Positions 51,588 through 60,257 of a stretch of DNA of 64,000 bases are shown here, in pieces (the stretch's first letter is position 1; every line of letters begins with the position of its first letter). The stretch spans positions 1 through 64,000 of the forward strand of contig CALXTV010000003.1 in assembly GCA_944391505.1 (NCBI GenBank), read 5' to 3'. The position numbers were made by a program, and so were the translations under genes. The notes beneath the pieces are model-generated. The model had not been told where the DNA came from. It ran no database searches and saw only the letters and a list, made by a program, of their open reading frames with translations. Source of the stretch: an uncultured Alphaproteobacteria bacterium (GTDB lineage Bacteria > Pseudomonadota > Alphaproteobacteria > RF32 > CAG-239).

Positions 51588-52760
51588 ATGCCGGCATACC
51601 AAGAACCGATTTGGACGAGGAATTTTATTGCTGCCGCTTTTGTGAATCTGTTTATTTTCCTCAGTTTTCAGATGATTTTCCCGACCCTGCCGCTTTATGT
51701 AAAAAGTCTAGGCGGTTCAGATGCCGTTATCGGCCTGGTTATGGGAATTTTTACGGTGGCAACTCTGGTTTCCCGCCCGACGGCCGGCATTTTGCTTGAC
51801 CGCATCGGCAAGAAAAAGGTGTTGCTCTGCGGTCTGGCTGTTTTTACCGTCATGGTTTGCCTTTATGGTCTGGTCAACAGTATTGCCCTGATTATTCTGG
51901 TTCGGCTCGGGCACGGCCTCGGTTGGGGGCTGGCGGGAACGTCGACGGCAACCATTGCCGCCGAAATCATACCGAAATCGCGTTTTGCCGAGGGCATGGG
52001 CTGGTTTAGTCTGGCCAACGGCTTGTCAATGGCTTTTGCGCCGGCACTGGGAATTTATCTTGGCGGTCTCTGCGGTTTGCGCAATGTGTTTTTTATTGCC
52101 GCGGCCATTGCTTTTGTCAGCTTCTGCGTCGGCCTTTTTATCAAATGCCGCCATCGGAAGGGCGCGCAACTTTCCAAACGTCTGAAAATCGAAATTTATG
52201 AAAAGTCGGTAATTCCGGCCGCCGTCCTCATGTTCTGCCTGTCTTTTTCTTTTGGGTCGATTATCAGCTTTTTGCCTTTGTATGCTTATTCTCAGGGCAT
52301 TGAAAAAATAGGCGTTTTCTTTTCCGTATATGCGGCGGTTATTTTGATAACGCGTCCCGCAGTCGGCAAAATCGTCGACCGGTTTGGTTTTGATGTGACC
52401 ATCATTCCGGGTTTTTTGCTGGTACTGGCGGCAACGCTGATATTGTCGGAAGCATCGGTGTTGAAAGAGTTTTTGCTGGTTGCGGTTGTTTACGGCATTG
52501 GTTTCGGAGCTCTGCAAACCACCATTCAGACAATGGCTGTGCGCGATGTGCCGCATTATCGTCTCGGAGCCGCTAATGCCACGCTCTTTACCGGCCTGGA
52601 TTTGGGAACGGGGATTGGTGTTGTTGTCCTCGGCATTGTCGCCGAACATCTGGGATACCGGAATATGTATTTGTTTACCTTGATTCCGATAGTTTTTTCC
52701 ATACTGTTTTATCTTTTTTACGCTCGTCGGCATCACCGTCCTTTGCCAAGATTGGTCTGA
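51588..52760 (+). CDS. MFS transporter
   Basis: 390 aa from the ATG at 51588 (MPAYQEPI), with GAGGAG seven bases upstream. About twelve transmembrane helices. Motif A is GILLDRIGKKK in the loop after helix 2, with a related VGKIVDRFGFD in the second half, confirming two six-helix halves. Conserved helix-4 and -5 Arg and Gly residues are present (RLGHGLGWGLAG). The subfamily resembles sugar/drug exporters of the YfcJ type. Substrate unknown. Confidence 0.88.
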   Translation: MPAYQEPIWTRNFIAAAFVNLFIFLSFQMIFPTLPLYVKSLGGSDAVIGLVMGIFTVATLVSRPTAGILLDRIGKKKVLLCGLAVFTVMVCLYGLVNSIALIILVRLGHGLGWGLAGTSTATIAAEIIPKSRFAEGMGWFSLANGLSMAFAPALGIYLGGLCGLRNVFFIAAAIAFVSFCVGLFIKCRHRKGAQLSKRLKIEIYEKSVIPAAVLMFCLSFSFGSIISFLPLYAYSQGIEKIGVFFSVYAAVILITRPAVGKIVDRFGFDVTIIPGFLLVLAATLILSEASVLKEFLLVAVVYGIGFGALQTTIQTMAVRDVPHYRLGAANATLFTGLDLGTGIGVVVLGIVAEHLGYRNMYLFTLIPIVFSILFYLFYARRHHRPLPRLV

Positions 52761-52840
52761 CGTGCCGCCGCTGATTTTTTTGAGAAGCGGGCACTTTAAG
52801 GTTGCGTTGCCGAAATCTCTGTGCTATCAGTCTCTGCATA

Positions 52841-54679
52841 ATGATAGATTTGAATGACATAACCGTGCGTATCGGTTCCAAAGTCCTTTTGGAACACGCG
52901 TCGGCGCATATTTCCGACGGACAGAAAGTCGGCCTGGTCGGTGCCAACGGCTGCGGCAAATCGACACTGTTCCGCGTGCTGAAAGGCGAGCTGGAAACCG
53001 AAACCGGGTCGGTCTTTTTTCCGCATAACTACCGGGTGGTTTTTGTTGAGCAGGAGATGCAGGACATTGACGTGCCGATTTTGGACTTTCTGCTTTCAAC
53101 CGACCGTGAACGCGCCTCTCTTTTGCAAAGGCTTGAAACGGCGTCTGCCGATGAACTCGGTGAAATTCATGAGCGTTTGAAAATGATTGAAGCGTCGTCG
53201 GCGCCGGCGCGGGCGGCCGAAATTTTACACGGCCTCGGTTTCAAAAACGAAGATTTTCCGCGCCCGATAAAAGAGTTTTCCGGAGGCTGGCGTATGCGGC
53301 TGGCTTTGGCGGCGGCATTGTTTCAGCCTTCTGACGTACTGCTGCTGGACGAGCCGACCAACCATCTGGATTTGGAAGCCGGAATGTGGCTGGAAGACCA
53401 TTTGCAAAAATACCGCGGTACGTTGGTTATCATCAGCCATGACCGCAATATTCTCAATACGCTTTGCAATTATATTGTTCATTTTGACAATCGAAAATTG
53501 GTAACTTATTCCGGCAATTACGACACTTTCCAAAACACCCGCGCCATGAGAAAGGAACAACTGCAGAAGCAGGCGGAAAAGCAGGAACAGAAACGCCGTC
53601 ATCTGCAGTCTTTTGTCGATCGTTTTCGTTATAAAGCCACCAAGGCCAAGCAGGCGCAAAGCCGGCTTAAGATGTTGGAAAAAATGCAGACTGTCGCCCT
53701 GATGGAAGATGCCGCTTCCGTGCAGTTCAGTTTTCCCGAGGTTGATGATCTGCCGCCGCCGCTTTTGACCATTGAAGACGGCATGGTCGGCTACGACGGC
53801 CGGCCGGTACTGAGAAAACTCAATTTTCAGGTCGTTGACAATGACCGTATCGCACTGCTCGGCGCCAACGGCAACGGTAAGTCGACACTGGCCAAGCTGA
53901 TTGCCGGACGTCTGCCGTTGATGGAAGGCCGCGATATTCGTTCCGGCAAGCTCAAGGTCGGTTATTTTGCCCAGCATCAGGCTGAAGAACTTCCTTTGGA
54001 AGAAACCGCCTGTGCTTTCATATCCCGTCTCCGGCCGGATTTGCCCGAGCCGAAAGTCCGTGCGCATCTGGCTCGTTTCGGTCTGGGACAGGAAAAGGCT
54101 CTGACCCGGATTGCGCTTCTTTCCGGCGGCGAAAAAGCCCGTTTGCTTTTTGCCGCAATGACTTATAACGCGCCGCAACTCCTTATTTTGGACGAGCCGA
54201 CCAATCATCTGGACATTGACGGCCGCGAAGCGCTGATAAATGCATTGAACGAATACAACGGCTCAGTAATTCTTATTACGCATGACATTCATCTGATTGA
54301 GCTGATTGCCGATAATCTGTGGCTGGTCAAAGACGGTTTGTGCAAGCCCTATGACGGAGATTTGAACGATTATAAAAATCTGCTCCTCGGCAAAAACGAA
54401 CCGGCGCCCAAAGAGCAAAAAGTTAAACTGAAATCTGAAGCGCCAAAGATAAATATCCGCGAAGAGAAGAAAAATATTAACGCACGCTTGCGCCGTGTCG
54501 AACGGGAAATGGAAAAACTCAATGCGGACAAAGCGACGATTGAAGCTTCTTTCCAATCGCCGTTGACCTCGGAGGAAATTATCCAGAGTCAGAAAGAATT
54601 GGCCTGGATTTCCGCAACCTTGGACGAGTATGAAGAAGAATGGCTTGAACTTTCCGGAAAGTTAGAAAAATTGGGCTGA
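52841..54679 (+). CDS. ABC-F family ATPase (YheS/Uup-like)
   Basis: 612 aa from the ATG at 52841 (MIDLNDITV). Two nucleotide-binding domains without membrane parts: Walker A GANGCGKST and GANGNGKST, signatures FSGGWRMR and LSGGEKAR, Walker B LLLDEPTNHLD and LILDEPTNHLD. A basic linker with the ABC-F TKAKQAQSR pattern joins them, and a C-terminal coiled coil (RRVEREMEKLNADK) ends it. ABC-F proteins act on ribosomes. The C-terminal extension suggests YheS or Uup rather than EttA. Confidence 0.93.
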   Translation: MIDLNDITVRIGSKVLLEHASAHISDGQKVGLVGANGCGKSTLFRVLKGELETETGSVFFPHNYRVVFVEQEMQDIDVPILDFLLSTDRERASLLQRLETASADELGEIHERLKMIEASSAPARAAEILHGLGFKNEDFPRPIKEFSGGWRMRLALAAALFQPSDVLLLDEPTNHLDLEAGMWLEDHLQKYRGTLVIISHDRNILNTLCNYIVHFDNRKLVTYSGNYDTFQNTRAMRKEQLQKQAEKQEQKRRHLQSFVDRFRYKATKAKQAQSRLKMLEKMQTVALMEDAASVQFSFPEVDDLPPPLLTIEDGMVGYDGRPVLRKLNFQVVDNDRIALLGANGNGKSTLAKLIAGRLPLMEGRDIRSGKLKVGYFAQHQAEELPLEETACAFISRLRPDLPEPKVRAHLARFGLGQEKALTRIALLSGGEKARLLFAAMTYNAPQLLILDEPTNHLDIDGREALINALNEYNGSVILITHDIHLIELIADNLWLVKDGLCKPYDGDLNDYKNLLLGKNEPAPKEQKVKLKSEAPKINIREEKKNINARLRRVEREMEKLNADKATIEASFQSPLTSEEIIQSQKELAWISATLDEYEEEWLELSGKLEKLG

Positions 54680-54757
54680 ACAAATTGCGCGTGCTGATTG
54701 TAAAATTTATAGTTTAGCTCTAAAATTTTTTGTCTGGAGCAAATGAAAGGAAAGAAA

Positions 54758-55402
54758 ATGAAGAAAACGGTTGTTTTATGTCTGGTCTGGCTGCTTGCCG
54801 CCTGCAATCGAGCTTATGAGTTTCCGTCGGATATAACCGACAACGCAATTGCAGAAAACGACCAGGTGATCTACTCCCTTTCGACAGAGAGTTGGAGCCG
54901 CAGCAAAACGAATAATGACGAAATTGTTTTTACCAAACATATTTCCGTTGGATCCGGCAGCTATTCCGAATATCTTTCCGATACCCAAAATCTGCATCTT
55001 GCCTCAACTTACGAGTTTCTGCGTGACGGCCGTCTCATCGGTTACAGCGACCATGAACTGAAGTTTTATGAAGTTGTCCGCCGGGACGGAAAATTTAAAC
55101 AGGTTGAATTGTCGCCGGCCGAGGTTGGAGATCTTTTCCCCGGGTTGGATATCGTGCGGCTCTCTGAAGCTGACGGCAAAACGTTAACCGTCAACCGCCT
55201 GCCTTTCGGCAAAAAAACTTTCTTGCTTTTAAATGATACGCCCGTTTCATATTATCATTATTCTTTTGAAAAACTCAGCGGCAATAAGCCGTTTAAGTCG
55301 GTGTTGACCGTTGACAAAGCGGGTGATGTCTTTTTCTCCCATTTTGGCGCCGACGATGCAATCAATCCGAAATTAACCGTCAGGGTAATAAACGGAATTT
55401 AA
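54758..55402 (+). CDS. Hypothetical lipoprotein
   Basis: 214 aa from the ATG at 54758 (MKKTVVLC), AAAGGA six bases upstream. The signal peptide ends in the lipobox LAAC with Cys16. The mature part is beta-rich with no known motif. It overlaps nothing and ends four bases before ybaK. Probably an outer-membrane or periplasm-facing lipoprotein; function unknown. Confidence 0.75.
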   Translation: MKKTVVLCLVWLLAACNRAYEFPSDITDNAIAENDQVIYSLSTESWSRSKTNNDEIVFTKHISVGSGSYSEYLSDTQNLHLASTYEFLRDGRLIGYSDHELKFYEVVRRDGKFKQVELSPAEVGDLFPGLDIVRLSEADGKTLTVNRLPFGKKTFLLLNDTPVSYYHYSFEKLSGNKPFKSVLTVDKAGDVFFSHFGADDAINPKLTVRVINGI

Positions 55403-55405
55403 GCC

Positions 55406-55879
55406 ATGAGTGAAGTCAAAACCAACGTCATGCGGATTTTGGATAAGCAGAAAGTTGCCTATAAACACTATTGCTATGAAGGAACGGGTGCAGTCAGCGG
55501 GGCAGAGGTTGCCGCCGCTCTCGGAGAAGATCCGAACCGGGTGTTCAAAACACTGGTTACTGTAGGGCGTTCGCGGCAGTACTATGTTTTTATGATTCCT
55601 GTCGAAGCGGAACTGAACCTGAAAAAAGCCGCGGCGTCTGTCGGCGAAAAAGATGTTGAAATGCTTAAGCAAAAAGAACTGCTGCCGCTGACCGGCTATG
55701 TTCACGGCGGTTGTTCGCCGATAGGCATGAAAAAACGCTTTCCGACTGTGGTACATAAAACGGCTGAAAACTATGAGACAATCATCTACAGCGCCGGCAA
55801 GGTCGGTTATCAGGTAGAAACGTCGTTAAGCGGTCTGCAAAAAATTGTCGGCTGCACAACCGCAGACCTGATTTTGTAA
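55406..55879 (+). CDS. ybaK: Cys-tRNA(Pro)/Cys-tRNA(Cys) deacylase YbaK
   Basis: 157 aa, the family length. It removes Cys wrongly attached to tRNA-Pro. Conserved landmarks are VFKTLV, the active-site Lys region, and GYVHGGCSPIGMKKRFPT, the YbaK/EbsC signature. SD absent or weak, but the gene is four bases after the lipoprotein gene and could be translated by coupling. It converges on the next gene. Confidence 0.93.
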   Translation: MSEVKTNVMRILDKQKVAYKHYCYEGTGAVSGAEVAAALGEDPNRVFKTLVTVGRSRQYYVFMIPVEAELNLKKAAASVGEKDVEMLKQKELLPLTGYVHGGCSPIGMKKRFPTVVHKTAENYETIIYSAGKVGYQVETSLSGLQKIVGCTTADLIL

Positions 55880-55885
55880 ACCGAA

Positions 55886-56716
55886 CTACCGTTCCAAACC
55901 CAGCAGGGACATTTTTGAAGCAGGTGGATTTTTTTGTTTCAGTTTTCCGGTGGCATCGGTGAATAAACCATGCCTTTCCATAACAAGCGGATGTTTTTTC
56001 ATAAATTGTTTCTCGGGCAGACCGAGACTTTCGCCGGATTTGATCCTTTTCTGAAGATCTTCATAAACGGCATTTTGCATAACCAGTCGTTTGATAGCTT
56101 CGGTTTCCATGGTTTTTGCAATGGTATAGTTAGAACTTTTACTGGGGCCGCAATGATAATAGCCATCTGCCTTTTTTGTGATTACCGGAAGCAGACTATT
56201 GGCATTAATCGATATATTACCCTCAAAAAACAAACCGTCGTCACGAAATTCGTAAGTCAAAGATGAATATTGATTTTTCGCATATCGAACATCACTCTTT
56301 TTCAGAGCTTCGTTCATAAATTTCTGTTGCAGGCTTTCTGCCGTCTGAGGATTTATTTTTTTATCATTGACGGCGATGCTCAGCATCCATTTAAAATTGT
56401 TTTCCGTAATGCCCTGAGGAGATTTTAGTAAAACGTTAAGCCGTTTGTTTAAATAAATTTTCTGCGACTTATCTGCTCCAGCGTTTTCGGCCGCTTTTAA
56501 AAAGTCTTCAACATTGATATTAAGTGGTTTGTCCTGATAAAAAACGGGAACGTCAAAACTCTTGTGTGAATTTGTGTCGTACACGGCTTCCTGAGGATCT
56601 CGGTCATCAGTAGAAACGCGAGCTGCCGCCGCATGAGAGCTTCCGGCCAACCCCGCGGTCAGAATAACGCTGGTCAGCGCAGTTTTTTTTAATTTATTTT
56701 TTGCCTTTTCAAACAT
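55886..56716 (-). CDS. Secreted hypothetical protein
   Basis: 276 aa with a signal peptide (residues 8-30, ending SSHAAAA) and a strong SD (AAAGGAG). The mature protein is polar and mixed alpha/beta with a single Cys (YHCGPS). Two segments could be weak repeats of a helical motif (NVEDFLKAAENAG, LQQKFMNEALKK), but I recognise no family. Likely periplasmic. Confidence 0.65.
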   Translation of the reverse strand: MFEKAKNKLKKTALTSVILTAGLAGSSHAAAARVSTDDRDPQEAVYDTNSHKSFDVPVFYQDKPLNINVEDFLKAAENAGADKSQKIYLNKRLNVLLKSPQGITENNFKWMLSIAVNDKKINPQTAESLQQKFMNEALKKSDVRYAKNQYSSLTYEFRDDGLFFEGNISINANSLLPVITKKADGYYHCGPSKSSNYTIAKTMETEAIKRLVMQNAVYEDLQKRIKSGESLGLPEKQFMKKHPLVMERHGLFTDATGKLKQKNPPASKMSLLGLER

Positions 56717-56803
56717 AACCTGCTCCTTTTCGAAAACACATTAAAAATAACATAAAAGCTGTTATTTGTCAATAATTTGTCCATGAATGTCATGTGTCTG
56801 ATT

Positions 56804-57154
56804 TCAGACGGTCATTTGCTTTTCAATCCAGCGCATAATCAAATCAACGGCATATTTTTGTTGTTCGTTCGTCAATTTTCGGCCGGCCGGAATACCGTGC
56901 CATTTTTCGAAACAACCCCGGCAGCAGGTTGCGGTGGCGTGCTGAGCGATAAAAACCGGATGATTTTTCATCGGTGTCTGATGCCCGTCGTTTTCAATGA
57001 CGGCGGGAGCCAGCCGTGTGGCGATAAAATCTTCGGCATGCCGGCGGATGGTATCCATGCCTTTTTGCATGACGTAATCGCGATATTTTTTGCCGAGTTT
57101 AAAAGAGCTGCGAAATTTTGAACGCTCCAGTTTATCCAGAATGTCGTCTGTCAT
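56804..57154 (-). CDS. DUF4186 protein
   Basis: 116 aa. ERSKFRSSFKL, KGMDTIRRHAEDFIATRLAPA, and HPVFIAQHATATCCRGCFEKWHGI are the conserved DUF4186 blocks. The CCRGC with nearby His suggests a metal or redox site. Function unknown in the family. It is a single gene between a secreted protein and a divergent phosphoesterase. Confidence 0.87.
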   Translation of the reverse strand: MTDDILDKLERSKFRSSFKLGKKYRDYVMQKGMDTIRRHAEDFIATRLAPAVIENDGHQTPMKNHPVFIAQHATATCCRGCFEKWHGIPAGRKLTNEQQKYAVDLIMRWIEKQMTV

Positions 57155-57218
57155 TGTATGTTTCCTTTGTTTTTTAATCCTAACGATAAAAAAATTTTTT
57201 TCAAGACAGAGAAAATAC

Positions 57219-57246
57219 TTGACCTCGAGTAATCTCTAAATGATAC
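57219..57246 (+). promoter_or_regulatory. Putative promoter of the phosphoesterase-flavoprotein operon
   Basis: -35 TTGACC (57219-57224), 16-base spacer, -10 TGATAC (57241-57246), about 40 bases upstream of the gene start. Confidence 0.45.
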
Positions 57247-57294
57247 GCTCATAAAGACTTAAGATTCGTACAAGTTGTTGAAAGGAAATTTCCG

Positions 57295-58419
57295 ATGATT
57301 AGCTGCGCCGTAACAACCTCTTTGCTTGGCTGCATGGTCACGCTTTACCTGTATTTTCGTTATACGATGTGCCTGGATATCGGGCTTCTGCCGCGAATAT
57401 TTCTGCTTATGCCGTTTCTGGCAGCCGGCTGCATACCACTGCTGGTTTCATATAGGCTGGAAAACCTTTTGGGTTCTTTCTATACCCTGTATCGTCACAG
57501 CCTTTACTTCATCTTCATCGGCTGCATTATCCTGTTTACGGTGACGCTGATTTCCGATGCTCTGTTCCTGCTGTTCAGTTTGTTTCCCTCAGCAGCAAAG
57601 TTCGAATTTTGCTGCCGGTGGCTGAACTGGACAAATCTGGCCTTGGCGCTGTTGTGTACAATCTGGGCCTTGTATTCAGGTTTTAAGATTCCGGAAGTCA
57701 GAGAAATAAACATTACGGACAATAAACTGAAACATGAATATACGATTGCCGTTTTGAGCGATCTGCACATTCATCGGGTCGTTTCGCCAAAGCGGATTGA
57801 GAAAATCGTCGAACAAACCAATGCCCGGAAGCCGGATGTCGTTCTGCTGGCCGGCGATGTGATTGATGATGATACCGGCCGGATAACAGAGGCCGTGGAA
57901 AAGCTTAAAGGTTTAAAAGCCGAAAAAGGCGTTTATTTTGTTACCGGCAACCACGAATTTTATACCGGTTATGCCCGGGCGGTTCGCGAGCTTAAAAATC
58001 TCGGCTTTTTCTTTTTGGAAAACGCCGGTGCGCCTCTTGGCGAGGACTTGTATCTGGCAGGTGTCCCCGATACTTTTTCGGGCGCCGCCTACGGTAAAAT
58101 GCCGGATCTGAAAGCGGCCTTCGCCGGAGCCGGAAAAGAGGCTTTCAGGCTGCTTGTTTCCCATACGCCGGCCGTTTTTCCCGGAAAAGATTTTGATTTG
58201 GAAGTTTCCGGACATACGCACGGCGGCCAGATTTTTCCGTTTCATATTCTGACCAAGCTGCATAATAAATATTTAAGCGGTTTGTACGAGATGGAGAACG
58301 GCGCCCGCATATACGTTTCCGACGGAGCGGGGCAATGGGGACCGCAAATGCGTTTTCTGGCGCCGTCGGAAATAACGATTCTCAAAATAGGTCCGTCAAT
58401 TAAAAAAGCAAAGGAGTAA
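57295..58419 (+). CDS. Membrane-anchored metallophosphoesterase (YkuE/YaeI-like)
   Basis: 374 aa. Four hydrophobic segments in the first 130 residues, then a calcineurin-like domain. The full metal set is visible: LSDLHIHR, LLAGDVIDD, VTGNHEFY, and VSGHTHGGQIFP. Related proteins hydrolyse UDP-diacylglucosamine-like lipids or other phosphoesters; the substrate here is unknown. The catalytic domain's side of the membrane is not settled. AAAGG precedes the start. The next gene begins two bases after its stop. Confidence 0.88.
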   Translation: MISCAVTTSLLGCMVTLYLYFRYTMCLDIGLLPRIFLLMPFLAAGCIPLLVSYRLENLLGSFYTLYRHSLYFIFIGCIILFTVTLISDALFLLFSLFPSAAKFEFCCRWLNWTNLALALLCTIWALYSGFKIPEVREINITDNKLKHEYTIAVLSDLHIHRVVSPKRIEKIVEQTNARKPDVVLLAGDVIDDDTGRITEAVEKLKGLKAEKGVYFVTGNHEFYTGYARAVRELKNLGFFFLENAGAPLGEDLYLAGVPDTFSGAAYGKMPDLKAAFAGAGKEAFRLLVSHTPAVFPGKDFDLEVSGHTHGGQIFPFHILTKLHNKYLSGLYEMENGARIYVSDGAGQWGPQMRFLAPSEITILKIGPSIKKAKE

Positions 58420-58421
58420 AT

Positions 58422-58964
58422 ATGACTAAAAAAGTATTGGTTTTGTCGGCGAGTTTTCGCAAGCGCGGAAATTCGGACATTCTCTGCGATCAGTTCATTT
58501 TGGGTGCGCAGGAAGCGGGAAACGAAGTTGAAAAGATTTATGTGAACGACAAACACATCGGCTACTGCATGGGATGCGGCGCCTGCAATACGACGCACAA
58601 ATGCGTGCAAAATGACGATATGGCGGAAATCCTGGATAAAATGGTCAATGCCGATGTTATTGTCATGGCCACGCCGGTTTATTTCTATTCAATGAACGGA
58701 CAGATGAAGACGCTGATTGACCGCACGGTTCCCCGTTATGAAGAAATCCGCAATAAAGATTTTTATTATATTATTGCCGCGGCGGACGACAACAGGGAAA
58801 ATATGCGTCGGACGATTGAAGGTTTCCGGGCTTTTGCGGAAGATTGTCTGGAAGGCGCACAGGAAAAAGGTATTGTCTACGGTACGGGCGCCTGGCATGC
58901 CGGGGAAATAAAATCGAGCCCCGCCATGCAGGAGGCTTATGAAATGGGACGGAGCATCAAATAA
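58422..58964 (+). CDS. Flavodoxin-like NAD(P)H-dependent reductase
   Basis: 180 aa. The FMN-phosphate loop SASFRKRGNSD and the second FMN loop TPVYFYSMNGQMK define the flavodoxin-like NADPH-dependent FMN reductase fold. A Cys cluster (CMGCGACNTTHKC) resembles the iron-sulfur flavoproteins of the same superfamily and may hold an Fe-S cluster or dithiol. SD AAGGAG lies within the preceding gene. Paired with the phosphoesterase. Confidence 0.87.
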   Translation: MTKKVLVLSASFRKRGNSDILCDQFILGAQEAGNEVEKIYVNDKHIGYCMGCGACNTTHKCVQNDDMAEILDKMVNADVIVMATPVYFYSMNGQMKTLIDRTVPRYEEIRNKDFYYIIAAADDNRENMRRTIEGFRAFAEDCLEGAQEKGIVYGTGAWHAGEIKSSPAMQEAYEMGRSIK

Positions 58965-58973
58965 TCCGTCAGA

Positions 58974-59001
58974 AAAAATCCCGGAAATTTCCGGGATTTT
59001 T
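58974..59001. terminator. Bidirectional terminator
   Basis: AAAAATCCCGG pairs perfectly with CCGGGATTTTT around AAATTT. It serves the reductase operon and the converging gene at 59009. Confidence 0.88.
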
Positions 59002-59008
59002 CATAGTG

Positions 59009-60184
59009 TCATTTCGACGGAGCCTTTTGTGAAACAGCGTATGACGTAACCATTTTTCTCGCTGCAGCATAAATTTCCTTTTCAAGCTCTTTGCCGTTTT
59101 TCTCCATCATGGCAAAGATTTCTTCTTCGTCGTGACAGGGGCGGGAACAGTCGCTGAGAACCAGCTTTTCAATCGGCGGCAGGGGCGTAAATTTCAGCTC
59201 CTGCAACAACGAATTTCTGATTCCGTTGCTGATAATGTTTTTGCTCAGGCGCATCAGCAGCTTGCCGTCTTTGCTTTGTGTCTCGGAGGAATAAGAAACA
59301 TCGTTATGCTCGTCCGGATTAATCAGACATGGTCCTTCGTCGGAATAAGCGTACTTTTGCTTAATCAGAAAAAAATTCCCCATTTTCCCTCTGAAAAAAG
59401 AAGGTTTCAGCTCAAACCAACGGTTTTGGGAGGCTTTTTCGGAGTTTGCGTCTTCTTCGGCATAATAGCGGATGCTCTCTTCCTTCATACGGTTGTTTAT
59501 GTAATGCGAAAAATAATTCAGACCTTGCGGAACCTCCTTGTCTGCCGCCGACATAAAGCCGATAAATGTTGATTTTGCCACACCGAGCGGACAGGCCGGA
59601 GCGTGCGCAACGACCAGCATCTGCTGCTGAATGCTTCGGCGTTCTTTGTCCGTATAACCGAGCTCTTTCATCTTTTCCTGCATCAGTTCTTCAAGTTTCA
59701 GCGCCGTAAAAGCCCCGTGACAATGTGCGACAAAGGTTATCTTCCGCAGATTCCGCATGGCATCTTCTCGCGGGATTCTGACGCCGTTGCGGCTTATCCT
59801 CGGCTCGATTATCTTTTGATACAATGCTTCGATGTATTGCGGATTGTTTTCTTCCGGCCCGCATTTGTCTGCATATTTTGCCGCCAGCTTTTGGGAAAAC
59901 ACCATGCGGTATTTGTTAAACAGGTTATGACGGGCATAACTTTTCTTTCCGTCTCCGAAATCATAGCGTATGCTGTAAACGGGAATTTTTGCTTCCAACG
60001 GTTTTAAAATTTCATTTTCGATGATTTTTGCATAACCGTTTGCCGCCTTATTGTTGACTGCTCCGTCACCGCCCAGATAAACCACACAGCATTCATTATC
60101 GGGAATTTGTGAAACTTCGCTGAAGCCAAAAGGATTATCGTCGCTTTTGGCGGTTCTCTGATAAACGGTAGCGGTTGACGTCAT
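59009..60184 (-). CDS. Alpha/beta-hydrolase-like protein with cysteine nucleophile elbow
   Basis: 391 aa, no signal peptide. The predicted core strand FVAHCHGAFTALKLEEL (about residue 170) resembles the hydrolase elbow GxSxG, with A-H-C-H-G in place of G-x-S-x-G. Preceding sequence (VVYLGGDG, IPVYSIRYDFG) fits early strands of the fold. The rest is helical and not recognised. Cys nucleophiles occur in dienelactone hydrolases, so activity is possible. It lies alone, with terminators or gaps on both sides. Confidence 0.5.
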   Translation of the reverse strand: MTSTATVYQRTAKSDDNPFGFSEVSQIPDNECCVVYLGGDGAVNNKAANGYAKIIENEILKPLEAKIPVYSIRYDFGDGKKSYARHNLFNKYRMVFSQKLAAKYADKCGPEENNPQYIEALYQKIIEPRISRNGVRIPREDAMRNLRKITFVAHCHGAFTALKLEELMQEKMKELGYTDKERRSIQQQMLVVAHAPACPLGVAKSTFIGFMSAADKEVPQGLNYFSHYINNRMKEESIRYYAEEDANSEKASQNRWFELKPSFFRGKMGNFFLIKQKYAYSDEGPCLINPDEHNDVSYSSETQSKDGKLLMRLSKNIISNGIRNSLLQELKFTPLPPIEKLVLSDCSRPCHDEEEIFAMMEKNGKELEKEIYAAARKMVTSYAVSQKAPSK

Positions 60185-60257
60185 GGTCTTTTTCCTGAAG
60201 AGCTTTCAATTTAGCCAATTTTAACATATTTTGCTTTCTGAAACAATTAAAAAGCCG

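Noticed and set aside
53225-54208. 327-codon leftward frame opposite the ABC-F gene
   Set aside because: Shadow; composition is not protein-like.
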